A stretch of DNA of 15,179 nt from Rhodanobacteraceae bacterium (GTDB lineage: Bacteria > Pseudomonadota > Gammaproteobacteria > Xanthomonadales > Rhodanobacteraceae), in NCBI GenBank assembly GCA_012270595.1, contig JAAXIA010000196.1, forward strand, positions 1-15,179, written 5' to 3'. Positions 1 through 6,231 of this stretch are shown here, piece after piece (within the stretch, counting starts at the first letter, position 1; every line of letters begins with the position of its first letter). Position numbers and translations under genes: made by a program. The notes under the pieces are model-generated. The model saw only the letters and a program-made list of their open reading frames with translations. It had not been told where the DNA came from and ran no database searches.

Positions 1-15
1 CTTTCGCTGATACAT

Positions 16-55
16 AGTAGCCATAATCCAGACCCATATTCAGGTCTTAGCTACT
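16..55. repeat. Nested inverted repeat in the left-edge intergenic region
   Basis: Arms AGTAGC (16-21) and GCTACT (50-55) enclose a second hairpin, AGACC (30-34) with GGTCT (43-47). A T-rich stretch follows on the plus strand (about 61-78), so this may be the remains of a terminator for a gene left of the window. The U-tract is interrupted and the loops are large, so the function is a guess. Confidence 0.25.
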
Positions 56-153
56 TCAGCCCCTTAATTTTATTATTGGATTTTGCAAGCAAGTCTGTCA
101 TGACTGCTCTGTCAGATCATCTTGATGGGGATGAATCATTGCTTTTTTGAGGG

Positions 154-180
154 TTGTTCCTGCACACTCATTGTTATACT
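154..180 (+). promoter_or_regulatory. Candidate sigma-70 promoter for the fadL-like gene
   Basis: A -10-like TATACT lies at 175-180 with a weak -35-like TTGTTC at 154-159. The 15-bp spacer is shorter than the usual 17. It would give a leader of roughly 95 nt before the ATG at 281. No other hexamer pair upstream of the gene looked better, but the match is modest. Confidence 0.3.
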
Positions 181-280
181 GACGAGATGTCATGTCGTTG
201 GGGGTAACGCATTTGTAGGGGAGGCATCTGGTTTCGTTCTTTCACTATGAATGTTGACAAGAAAATATCAGGAGCCAAAG

Positions 281-1759
281 ATGCAAAGATTTTTTCACCC
301 TTCATTTTTTCACTCTTCGTCCAGTGCTGCGACCTCGCTCGCGCTGACTGCGCTTGCTTTGGCGATTACTGCCGGTATAGCGCTTCCAGGCAACGTACGA
401 GCCAGTGCCTTTCAGCTCAAGGAAGACAGCGCCAAGGGCATGGGGCGGGCCTATGCCGGTTCACTAACCGCCGGCGAGGATGTCTCGGTTGTGGCCAACG
501 GTCCGGCATCGATGAGCGACGTGAAGGGTACCCGCCTGCAAATGGACATCACTGCGATTAAGTTCGATGCCACCTTTAAAGGCAGTGCAGTGGACTCCCA
601 GGGCAGGCCGATTAAAGGCGGTAACGGCGGTAATGCCGGTGGGACCATCCCTGTGCCGGCTTTTTTCCTGGTTACGCAGCCTACGGAGCGTTTGCATGTA
701 GGTTTCGGTGTCAATGTACCGTTTGGTTTCCAGACAAAGTACAAGCGTGGTTGGGTGGGTCGCTATAATGGCATGAAATCCAGATTCCAGTCGCTCGATG
801 CTACTTTGTCGGCATCCTGGGATGTGACCCGGAACTTTAGCTTGGGTGCCAGCGTTATCGCACAAAAGACCAATGTTGAGTTGACCAGCGTGGTGAACAT
901 CAACGGTGCCGGTTACCTGACTTTGAATAATGAGGTTCGTGAATATTTACGTAAGAAGAAATATGGACCCGCCGCCATTAAAGCCATGTTGGACCAGATG
1001 AAGTCTCAAATTGACATGCTTACCCCACCGGGCACCGATGGTACGGTGAGCCTCAAGGCACATAACCTGGCTTGGGGCTGGCAATTGGGTGGTTACTGGA
1101 AATTAACACCAGATGACCGTATCGCGCTAAACTACCGTTCAGAAATCAAGCATAAGCTCAAGGGTAACGCCCGGTTCACGGTGCCGCCGGCTGCCCAAAA
1201 GTCGCTCGTGGTTTTCGCCGCTCTTCTGGACTGGGAAAAAAGCCAGTTTCCCTTCAGGGATACCAAAGGCGATGCTGTGTTTACCACGCCGCGGGTGATT
1301 ACCGGCAGCTACTGGCATCAAAGCGACAAGTTCGGTGTTGGTGTCGATGTGGCCTGGACCCAGTGGGATGTATTCAAGAACATCACGGTGACGTATGACA
1401 ACCCGAACCAGCCGAAAACGGTGGATGTAAAAAACTGGGATAACTCGCTTTACACGTCTGTGGGCGGTGACTACTACCTCACTAATAAATTGACCTTGCG
1501 CGGTGGCCTTGCTTTCGATAGTACGCCGACCTACTCAAAAACCCGTGATGTGCGTGTGCCTGATTTCAATCGCAAGATGCTTTCTTTGGGTGTCGGTTAC
1601 CAGCCGACCAGGCATCTGGATATGGATGTTTCGTACGTGCATGTCTTTAAAGGTGTCGCAGTTCTGGATGGTTCGCCCAGCCCCACCGGCGATGTGGTCA
1701 CGGGCGAATATAAGGGTTATGCCGACGTGCTGGCCTTGTCAGCGCAGTACCGTTTTTAA
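281..1759 (+). CDS. fadL: FadL/OmpP1-family outer-membrane transport protein
   Basis: This is a 492-residue outer-membrane beta-barrel of the FadL/TodX family, which takes up long-chain fatty acids or other hydrophobic compounds. The ATG at 281 has AGGAG at 270-274, six bases upstream. An in-frame ATG at 251 lacks a ribosome-binding site. The N-terminus has a long signal peptide, with a hydrophobic alanine/leucine stretch around residues 17-36 and likely cleavage after RASA or ASA. The mature part begins FQLKEDSAKGMGRAYAG, very close to the FadL hatch sequence. The NPA motif of that hatch region appears here as NGPA. The protein ends in YRF, the C-terminal aromatic signal for barrel assembly. 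Length suits the family (E. coli FadL is about 446 residues). The gene stands alone and is closed by a strong terminator. The substrate cannot be told from sequence, so the symbol names the family. Confidence 0.9.
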   Translation: MQRFFHPSFFHSSSSAATSLALTALALAITAGIALPGNVRASAFQLKEDSAKGMGRAYAGSLTAGEDVSVVANGPASMSDVKGTRLQMDITAIKFDATFKGSAVDSQGRPIKGGNGGNAGGTIPVPAFFLVTQPTERLHVGFGVNVPFGFQTKYKRGWVGRYNGMKSRFQSLDATLSASWDVTRNFSLGASVIAQKTNVELTSVVNINGAGYLTLNNEVREYLRKKKYGPAAIKAMLDQMKSQIDMLTPPGTDGTVSLKAHNLAWGWQLGGYWKLTPDDRIALNYRSEIKHKLKGNARFTVPPAAQKSLVVFAALLDWEKSQFPFRDTKGDAVFTTPRVITGSYWHQSDKFGVGVDVAWTQWDVFKNITVTYDNPNQPKTVDVKNWDNSLYTSVGGDYYLTNKLTLRGGLAFDSTPTYSKTRDVRVPDFNRKMLSLGVGYQPTRHLDMDVSYVHVFKGVAVLDGSPSPTGDVVTGEYKGYADVLALSAQYRF

Positions 1760-1778
1760 GGCGGTTGCCTTGGGATGG

Positions 1779-1829
1779 CCATGCGCAAAGAGTATGACGA
1801 AGCGAAGCATGCGAGCGAAAAGCGCATGG
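1779..1829. repeat. 8-bp inverted repeat between the fadL stop and its terminator
   Basis: CCATGCGC (1779-1786) and GCGCATGG (1822-1829) are perfect inverted copies with a 35-base spacer, just ahead of the terminator stem. They could form a 3'-end structure in the fadL mRNA. Repeats of this size also arise by chance. Confidence 0.3.
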
Positions 1830-1834
1830 AACGG

Positions 1835-1866
1835 AGGCCAGCCCTGAACGGGGGCTGGCCTTTTTA
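1835..1866 (+). terminator. Rho-independent terminator of the fadL-like gene
   Basis: The stem GGCCAGCCC (1836-1844) pairs perfectly with GGGCTGGCC (1852-1860) around a 7-base loop. It can be extended by A1835-T1861. A run of five T follows at 1861-1865. This is a textbook G+C-rich hairpin with U-tract, 76 bases after the stop codon. Confidence 0.9.
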
Positions 1867-1876
1867 TTGGCGGCGT

Positions 1877-1892
1877 TGTTCCACGTGAAACA
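1877..1892. promoter_or_regulatory. parS: parS-type centromere site (ParB/Spo0J binding)
   Basis: The 16-mer TGTTCCACGTGAAACA matches the published chromosomal parS consensus TGTTNCACGTGAAACA at every defined position. It is a near-perfect palindrome centred on CACGTG. It lies between the fadL terminator and the start of the 133-residue membrane protein, a typical intergenic setting. ParB loads at such sites and spreads to organise origin-proximal DNA for segregation. With 15 fixed positions, a chance match in 15 kb is very unlikely. No parA or parB gene is in the window, and no second copy was seen. Confidence 0.85.
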
Positions 1893-1905
1893 AGCCATTC
1901 AAGAC

Positions 1906-1912
1906 AGAGGGA
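1906..1912 (+). promoter_or_regulatory. Ribosome-binding site that decides the start at 1918
   Basis: AGAGGGA ends five bases before the ATG at 1918. The alternative in-frame ATG at 1867 lies in the terminator-parS interval, has no such sequence, and would add 17 non-hydrophobic residues encoded partly by parS. Confidence 0.6.
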
Positions 1913-1917
1913 CCCAT

Positions 1918-2319
1918 ATGGATGAGAAGCAGTCACAGCAACAGGGCATGGCGCAAGACTTCATGCGCATGGCAAACATCTTCATAGGCCATATCGTCTC
2001 ACTTGTGATTTCATTGTTCTTGATCATGGAAGAGGAGCGGCCACTGACGCTCAGGGGTATACCGAAAATCGTCATGCGCATGGCGAAAATTGTCTTGCAC
2101 GAGATCTTGTTACTTGTGCTTGTTCTTGCGTCCGCGGCTGCGAGCCTGGCGATCGTCTACTACATCGGCCCTATTGTTTTCTCCCTACCCGGATTTCTCA
2201 TAGCTCTTTTACTGGTGATTGGCTTTTACCTGTTTGGGCTCATCTTGACTGTCCTGCTTCGTATCATCGTGTTCCTGATTGATGTCGTCGTGTATCTGAA
2301 TAATTTCCCTGATGATTGA
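1918..2319 (+). CDS. Small integral membrane protein, function unknown
   Basis: This 133-residue protein is not one I recognise with confidence. A hydrophilic, glutamine-rich start (residues 1-18) is followed by a hydrophobic segment at about 21-37. A charged loop spans about 38-61 and is rich in Glu, Arg and Lys. Two long hydrophobic stretches follow at about 62-90 and 92-127. The tail is the acidic NNFPDD. The motif Met-Arg-Met-Ala occurs twice (about residues 16-19 and 53-56). Topology suggests three or more membrane helices in the inner membrane. It vaguely resembles small DUF-type membrane proteins with two or three helices, but I would not assign a family. A parS site lies 25 bp upstream, and the downstream neighbour is convergent, so it is probably monocistronic. 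No catalytic motif is visible. Confidence 0.7.
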   Translation: MDEKQSQQQGMAQDFMRMANIFIGHIVSLVISLFLIMEEERPLTLRGIPKIVMRMAKIVLHEILLLVLVLASAAASLAIVYYIGPIVFSLPGFLIALLLVIGFYLFGLILTVLLRIIVFLIDVVVYLNNFPDD

Positions 2320-2410
2320 AATGATGAGAAGACATGCGCCCTGATCAATTTTTGCGCATGACGTTCCCGAAGCCTATGGCACTGCGGCTTGCATGGATCT
2401 GAAACACGGG

Positions 2411-2445
2411 TTATCCATAGGGTTGTCCACAAGTGTTGTGGATGA
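2411..2445. promoter_or_regulatory. Cluster of three DnaA-box-like 9-mers
   Basis: TTATCCATA (2411-2419), TTGTCCACA (2423-2431) and TGTGGATGA (2437-2445, reverse complement TCATCCACA) each differ by one base from the DnaA box TTATCCACA. The second and third face each other and form a perfect 7-bp inverted repeat, TCCACAA (2426-2432) and TTGTGGA (2436-2442), around GTG. The spacing is tight, as in DnaA-binding clusters. It could be a DnaA regulatory or titration site. The same inverted repeat could instead act as an RNA hairpin. No A+T-rich unwinding element or dnaA/dnaN gene is nearby to call it an origin. Confidence 0.4.
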
Positions 2446-2525
2446 GTTGAAGGACATCCGGCTGACATTTAAAGGCTTAGCGGCATGTTCCACAGCGTCA
2501 TGTCTCTTGTTCATGGATTTTTCAG

Positions 2526-2577
2526 GATAAGGAAAATAGCAGAAAGCAGTAGCAAAATAACTGCTGCCTTCCTTATC
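2526..2577. repeat. Long nested inverted repeat between convergent genes
   Basis: GATAAGGAA (2526-2534) pairs with TTCCTTATC (2569-2577), and inside it AGCAGT (2545-2550) pairs with ACTGCT (2560-2565). The element sits about 45 bp beyond the dipeptidase stop on the minus strand. It could be a 3'-end structure or a bidirectional termination aid. Neither strand shows a proper U-tract, so the role is uncertain. Confidence 0.4.
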
Positions 2578-2619
2578 TCTGGATCTGGCGTGCATACAGA
2601 TAAACAAGCCTCAAAGGGG

Positions 2620-3408
2620 TTATTTCACGGGGAAATTAAAGTAGGTATTGGGATAAGGTTCATGGCGTAGACTAAAGTGCCACCATTCCTGTTTTAAGGG
2701 TTTGAAGCCGGCATCCACCATGAGGGTTTGCAGCAGTAAGCGATTGGCTTTTATCTGCGGTGATAGATGCGCATAATCGGGATGGGCTACCGGACTGAAA
2801 CAATCAAAACCCGTTCCAAAATCCAGGCTGTTATCCGGCGCGCGTAATCTTTTGGGGGCGGTGCAGGCGACCAATTTGAACGTGCGTGCGTCAGGTATGG
2901 TTGAGTTTAGCGGGACAATGGTCAGGTCAGTAGCACTACCCCTGCTGTGGCTGGAATGGAGGGCGATATAACCTTGCGGGAACAAATCTCTCTTGGCTAC
3001 ATTCGGGTAGTATTCGGATTTCATTTTATTGTCACCTAAATCCTTGGCCCAGGCGGCGAAATTATTGACGGCCATTTGTGGTCTGTAGCAGTCGTATACC
3101 TTAAGGGATAGTCCCATGGGCAGTAGTCTGGCTTGTACTTTCTTGATGGCCTGTGCTGCTTTTTTAGTCATCAGGCAGATAGGTGCACGGTATCCCTTGA
3201 TCGACTTGCCGGTAAAATTGTTGGTCGTAAAGTAGCGCATATCCACCTGGATACTTGGAACGATATCCTTGATGTTGACAATATCAGCAGGTTTTTTTGA
3301 AGCATGCCTTAGTCTTGTCTTTTGGGCCAGGCACGGCTGGCATAACAGGCTGCCTACGAACAACGGCAAGGCGAACGTGGGTAAGGCAGACTTGAGACGG
3401 TTTATCAT
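2620..3408 (-). CDS. Secreted D-alanyl-D-alanine dipeptidase (VanX/DdpX family)
   Basis: This zinc-dependent peptidase would cleave free D-Ala-D-Ala, salvaging D-alanine from peptidoglycan precursors. Counted from the chosen start (262 residues), the VanX active site is complete: Arg109 in YRP, zinc ligands His154 and Asp161 in SSHSRGSATD, the general base Glu241 and zinc ligand His244 in EWWHF. A Sec signal peptide occupies about residues 1-29 (hydrophobic core at about 9-22, likely cut after CLA), so the enzyme acts in the periplasm, like Salmonella PcgL. The start at 3408 has AGGA eight bases upstream and begins directly with the signal peptide. An upstream ATG at 3483 overlaps the ispB stop as ATGA and would add 25 residues. 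That start could allow translational coupling but has no clear ribosome-binding site. It probably shares a transcript with ispB. A vancomycin-resistance role is unlikely because no vanHA genes are present. Confidence 0.88.
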   Translation of the reverse strand: MINRLKSALPTFALPLFVGSLLCQPCLAQKTRLRHASKKPADIVNIKDIVPSIQVDMRYFTTNNFTGKSIKGYRAPICLMTKKAAQAIKKVQARLLPMGLSLKVYDCYRPQMAVNNFAAWAKDLGDNKMKSEYYPNVAKRDLFPQGYIALHSSHSRGSATDLTIVPLNSTIPDARTFKLVACTAPKRLRAPDNSLDFGTGFDCFSPVAHPDYAHLSPQIKANRLLLQTLMVDAGFKPLKQEWWHFSLRHEPYPNTYFNFPVK

Positions 3409-3479
3409 CAATGGGGTCCTCATCTGAGTGTGAAATCCTGTTGTACTGATGGGTGAAAGTGTTGGTTGGTTTAGGGTGA

Positions 3480-4451
3480 TCATGTTATTCGTCTTACCGA
3501 ATAGTCAGTCAGCATGGCCAGCGCATCAAGCCATATCGATGGTGCTAGGGTATCCAGTGCTGCACGGGCTTTAGCGGCATGGGTTTTTGCACACTGGCGG
3601 GTGCGTTCCAGCGCACCTGTATCGGTGATGGCCGCGACGACAGACCCCAGATCATCTGCTGTACCATGTTCAATAACCTGCTGAAGAGACTTGGCTAGCG
3701 TGGCATCGGCCTCTTGTAGCGCGTAAATCAGTGGTAACGTGGGTTTGCCTTCGGCGAGGTCGGCACCGAGGCGCTTGCCCAGGGTATTTTCGTCACCGCT
3801 GTAGTCGAGTAGGTCATCGACGATTTGAAACGCGTAACCCAGCTCCATGCCGAATTGGCGTAGTGCTGCGACCTGATCGGGCGCTAAGCCACCGAGAAAA
3901 CCACCTAATTCGGCAGCAGTGGCAAATAACATCGCAGTTTTGCGCTCAATCACTGCCAGGTAGGCGGCTTCGTCCACATCAGTATGACCAATATGGAGCA
4001 GCTGTAGTACTTCACCTTCGGCGATGGTGTTGGTGGTGTCGGCCAGGATGCGCATGATATGCATATCGTCCAGCTCCACCATGAGCTGAAAGGAGCGCGA
4101 GTAAAGAAAGTCGCCTGCCAGCAAACTGGCAGAATTACCCCACAGGGCATTGGCCGTGCTGCGACCACGACGCAGATTCGATTCGTCCACTACGTCGTCG
4201 TGCAGCAACGTGGACGTGTGAATAAACTCAAGTACCGCTGCCAGTTTTATGTGCTTCTGACCGACATAGCCAGCAGCACCGCTAGCCAGAACATGCAGCA
4301 TTGGGCGTAATTGCTTGCCACCAGCGTTGATGATGTGTTCGGTGATCTGGTTGATGAGTACGACATCAGAAGATAGCCTTTCGCGAATAAGCGTGTTGAC
4401 GGCGTGCATGGTGTCGGCGACCAATGCGCGCACTGCGGTGAAATTGTGCAT
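3480..4451 (-). CDS. ispB: Octaprenyl (polyprenyl) diphosphate synthase
   Basis: This long-chain trans-prenyltransferase adds isopentenyl units to farnesyl diphosphate, making the side chain of ubiquinone. From the ATG at 4451 it is 323 residues, equal to E. coli IspB, and the N-terminal spacing to SSDVVLINQ agrees. The substrate-binding GGKQLRP lies at about 44-50. The first aspartate-rich motif DDVVD is at about 85-89 and the second DDLLD at about 212-216, followed by GADLAEGKPTLPL. These Asp motifs bind magnesium and the diphosphates. An in-frame ATG at 4484 would add 11 residues and cannot be excluded, since neither start has a strong ribosome-binding site. Frames reaching further upstream are not protein-like. 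In many gammaproteobacteria ispB lies divergent from rplU-rpmA. Here the divergent neighbour is an MFS transporter. Confidence 0.93.
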   Translation of the reverse strand: MHNFTAVRALVADTMHAVNTLIRERLSSDVVLINQITEHIINAGGKQLRPMLHVLASGAAGYVGQKHIKLAAVLEFIHTSTLLHDDVVDESNLRRGRSTANALWGNSASLLAGDFLYSRSFQLMVELDDMHIMRILADTTNTIAEGEVLQLLHIGHTDVDEAAYLAVIERKTAMLFATAAELGGFLGGLAPDQVAALRQFGMELGYAFQIVDDLLDYSGDENTLGKRLGADLAEGKPTLPLIYALQEADATLAKSLQQVIEHGTADDLGSVVAAITDTGALERTRQCAKTHAAKARAALDTLAPSIWLDALAMLTDYSVRRIT

Positions 4452-4530
4452 AGATCCGGTAACATGCTTGGTAGACGGGGTCATGAAGAACTTAAAGTAG
4501 GGATTTCGAAAAGGTGCGCATGAAGGCGCG

Positions 4531-4536
4531 AGTATA
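4531..4536 (-). promoter_or_regulatory. Candidate -10 element for ispB
   Basis: Read on the minus strand this is TATACT, five of six matches to TATAAT. It would start transcription roughly 40-75 nt ahead of the two possible ispB start codons. I see no -35 hexamer at the right distance, so this is tentative. Confidence 0.25.
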
Positions 4537-4645
4537 AAGGCATGCGCCGTGACCACGCGGGATGACCTGTCCGCGCCGGGCGGATGTGGCCGCAGTGGAG
4601 AGTGTTTCGCTGCTTTGCTGTTTAAAATAGGGCATTCTGGAACAA

Positions 4646-4753
4646 CGTTTGTCATGACAGGCGACAAACGGTCGCACAACAAAAAGACGACACGCACACC
4701 GCCGTGTCATTGTGCGATTGTGCAGCGAGGCCTACTTAAACCCATGGGTTTTT
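4646..4753. repeat. Tandem perfect hairpins and palindrome; possible structured RNA or operator
   Basis: CGTTTGTC (4646-4653) pairs with GACAAACG (4663-4670) over 9 bases. Within it TGTCATGACA (4650-4659) is itself a palindrome. One base on, TCGCACAA (4672-4679) pairs with TTGTGCGA (4710-4717), enclosing GACACG (4689-4694) with CGTGTC (4703-4708). The palindrome AAACCCATGGGTTT (4738-4751) follows, and with the next two T it resembles a weak terminator. On the plus strand a -10-like TAAAAT (4623-4628) precedes the set. The series could be a small RNA, or protein-binding sites between divergent genes. Confidence 0.35.
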
Positions 4754-4871
4754 CACCGAGTCCAAGTATGGCAAATACAGCAGAAAACGTCGAAATTTTC
4801 AAGGCAAGGGTGCCAAGTATCAGTCAGTCATGCACTCTTCAGTTTGTTTCTGAACTTCCCAATAGGAATAG

Positions 4872-4900
4872 GCGACAGCATGTAAGCTAGCGACTATAAT
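4872..4900 (+). promoter_or_regulatory. Sigma-70 promoter of the TTG-started MFS gene
   Basis: A perfect -10 hexamer TATAAT (4895-4900) lies 17 bp after the -35-like GCGACA (4872-4877, four of six matches to TTGACA). Transcription would begin near 4907, leaving a leader of about 28 nt that contains the ribosome-binding site AGGTGG (4921-4926). Confidence 0.65.
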
Positions 4901-4934
4901 CGCTACTTAAGTTGATATCCAGGTGGCCTGACTT

Positions 4935-6122
4935 TTGACCAAGCTAAGCAAGCGCGAACTCAAAATTTCCTTTGCCCTGTCCGGCGTGGTGGGGCTGCGT
5001 ATTTTTGGTCTATTTCTGATTACTCCGGTATTGACTGCTTATGCCCTGAATCTGCCGGGAGCTACACCTTTCCTGGTGGGGCTGGCTGCTGGTGTGTACG
5101 GGTTTGCACAAGCTGCGTTGCAGGTGCCGGCAGGACTGCTTTCCGACCGTATTGGTCGACACTGGGTGATTACCACAGGGCTTCTGGTCTTTGCCATTGG
5201 AAGCATCACGGCAGCAATGGCACAAGGTATTGGCGGTGTCATCACGGGCCGCGTATTGCAGGGTATGGGTGTAGTGTCTGGATCTATTCAGGCATTGGCG
5301 GCGGATCATTCGCATGATGACAATCGCAGCAAGGTAATGGCCATTATCGGGGTAGGTATTGGCCTTGCCATTATCATGGCTATTATCCTCGGTGCGCCGC
5401 TGGCAACGATTGCTGGTTTGCCCGGCTTGTTTGCCTTTAGCGCGCTATTGTCTCTGCTTGCCATGGCGCTTCTGTGGACAGTCGTCCCCCGTTCTGTGTC
5501 GCACCATGTTTTTAGTGCGAAGTATGACGGGAAACTAAGAGGCGTGTTGCTAAATCCCCCGCTGCTGATACTGAATATTTCGGTGTTCATGATGAACGCC
5601 ATGCTTACGGCTGCCTTTGTGGCCATGCCATTACTGCTGGAGCGGCAACTGGATATGCCATTGCATCAACAGTGGCAATTGTATTTGCCGGTGATGCTGC
5701 TCTCGGCGCTGGTGATGGTTGGCCTGTTGCGCCGGGTAACCTCGGTGACCGGCAGCCTGCATATGATTTTCCTGTGTGCATTGGGAATGGGTCTGGCTTT
5801 GTACGGATTCAGTATTGCCGGACGGAGTCATGCCCTGTTGTGGGGGGTGGCTACCTTATTTTTTATCGCTTTTAATCTGCTTGAAGGCATCTTGCCAAGC
5901 CTGGTGTCGCGTCTGGCACCTCAGCGCGCGCGTGGTGCTACACTGGGCGCTTATGCGACGAGTCAGTTTCTTGGTGCTGGTGTGGGTGGGGTGCTCGGTG
6001 GCCTGGTGTTACAGAATCTGGGTCTATCTTCGGTGTTTGCAATGGCTGCCGCTCTCACGCTCGTCTGGCTTCCTTTACTGTGGTGGTGCCGTTCAATGGT
6101 GATGATGCCCCAGCATAAGTAG
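4935..6122 (+). CDS. Major facilitator superfamily transporter, YajR-like
   Basis: This 395-residue inner-membrane protein has about twelve hydrophobic segments. MFS motif A, GLLSDRIGRH, sits between helices 2 and 3 at about residues 67-76. A glycine-rich helix at about 139-157 occupies the place of motif C, as in drug:proton antiporter-like families. The nearest group I recall is the YajR-type transporter found beside ssb in Xanthomonadales. E. coli YajR has an extra C-terminal cytoplasmic domain (about 454 residues) that is absent here. The start is TTG: an in-frame stop lies just upstream at 4929-4931, AGGTGG ends eight bases before it, and the next GTG would cut into helix 1. The substrate is unknown; multidrug or metabolite efflux are the usual suggestions. 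The next gene in the same direction is ssb. Confidence 0.88.
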   Translation: MTKLSKRELKISFALSGVVGLRIFGLFLITPVLTAYALNLPGATPFLVGLAAGVYGFAQAALQVPAGLLSDRIGRHWVITTGLLVFAIGSITAAMAQGIGGVITGRVLQGMGVVSGSIQALAADHSHDDNRSKVMAIIGVGIGLAIIMAIILGAPLATIAGLPGLFAFSALLSLLAMALLWTVVPRSVSHHVFSAKYDGKLRGVLLNPPLLILNISVFMMNAMLTAAFVAMPLLLERQLDMPLHQQWQLYLPVMLLSALVMVGLLRRVTSVTGSLHMIFLCALGMGLALYGFSIAGRSHALLWGVATLFFIAFNLLEGILPSLVSRLAPQRARGATLGAYATSQFLGAGVGGVLGGLVLQNLGLSSVFAMAAALTLVWLPLLWWCRSMVMMPQHK

Positions 6123-6170
6123 TCGCGTCTTGTCGGCGCGCACTTGAGTTCTGCGTGTTAGCATCCCCGT

Positions 6171-6205
6171 CGCTGCGTTGGAGTTTTCGTTCAGCGCTTT
6201 TTTTT
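6171..6205 (+). terminator. Weak candidate terminator after the MFS gene
   Basis: CGCTG (6171-6175) can pair with CAGCG (6192-6196), followed by C and eight T at 6198-6205. The stem is only 5 bp with a 16-base loop, so it may terminate poorly or the T-run may be coincidental. It lies in the presumed ssb leader. Confidence 0.3.
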
Positions 6206-6231
6206 GTTTTCTTGACTTGAGGGCGAATTTC

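Larger units (their letters stand above)
2320..2619. other. 300-bp convergent intergenic region
   Basis: This gap separates the tail of the membrane-protein gene from the tail of the dipeptidase gene. It contains CATGCGC/GCGCATG inverted arms (2333-2339 and 2354-2360), a cluster of DnaA-box-like 9-mers (2411-2445) and a long inverted repeat (2526-2577). The short open frames here have no ribosome-binding site or recognisable product. I see no clear terminator with a U-tract for either flanking gene. Confidence 0.6.
4452..4934. other. Divergent intergenic region rich in inverted repeats
   Basis: About 480 bp separate ispB and the MFS gene. I find no credible coding sequence: the 113-codon frame at 4549-4890 has odd composition, no start signal and no recognisable product. 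The region holds a -10-like element for ispB, two adjacent perfect inverted repeats (4646-4717), a 14-bp palindrome with trailing T (4738-4753) and the promoter of the MFS gene (4872-4900). Confidence 0.6.

Noticed and set aside
251..280. Upstream in-frame ATG for the fadL-like gene and a perfect TTGACA (254-259)
   Set aside because: The ATG at 251 has no ribosome-binding site, whereas the ATG at 281 has AGGAG. The TTGACA is too close to the gene and has no -10 at 17 bp, so it is not its promoter.
2401..2580. Full replication origin (oriC)
   Set aside because: DnaA-box-like sites are only near-matches, there is no clear A+T-rich unwinding region, and no dnaA, dnaN, gidA or rpmH genes lie near.
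2485..2670. 61-codon frame in the convergent gap
   Set aside because: No start signal, no recognisable protein, and it overlaps the end of the dipeptidase gene.
2620..3408. Vancomycin-resistance operon gene (vanX)
   Set aside because: The protein is in the VanX family, but it has a Sec signal peptide and sits beside ispB, with no vanH, vanA or vanRS.
4549..4890. 113-codon plus-strand frame in the ispB/MFS gap
   Set aside because: No ribosome-binding site, low-complexity and unfamiliar sequence, and it runs through hairpins and into the MFS promoter.
6123..6231. LexA (SOS) box upstream of ssb
   Set aside because: I found no CTGT-N8-ACAG-like sequence in the leader.
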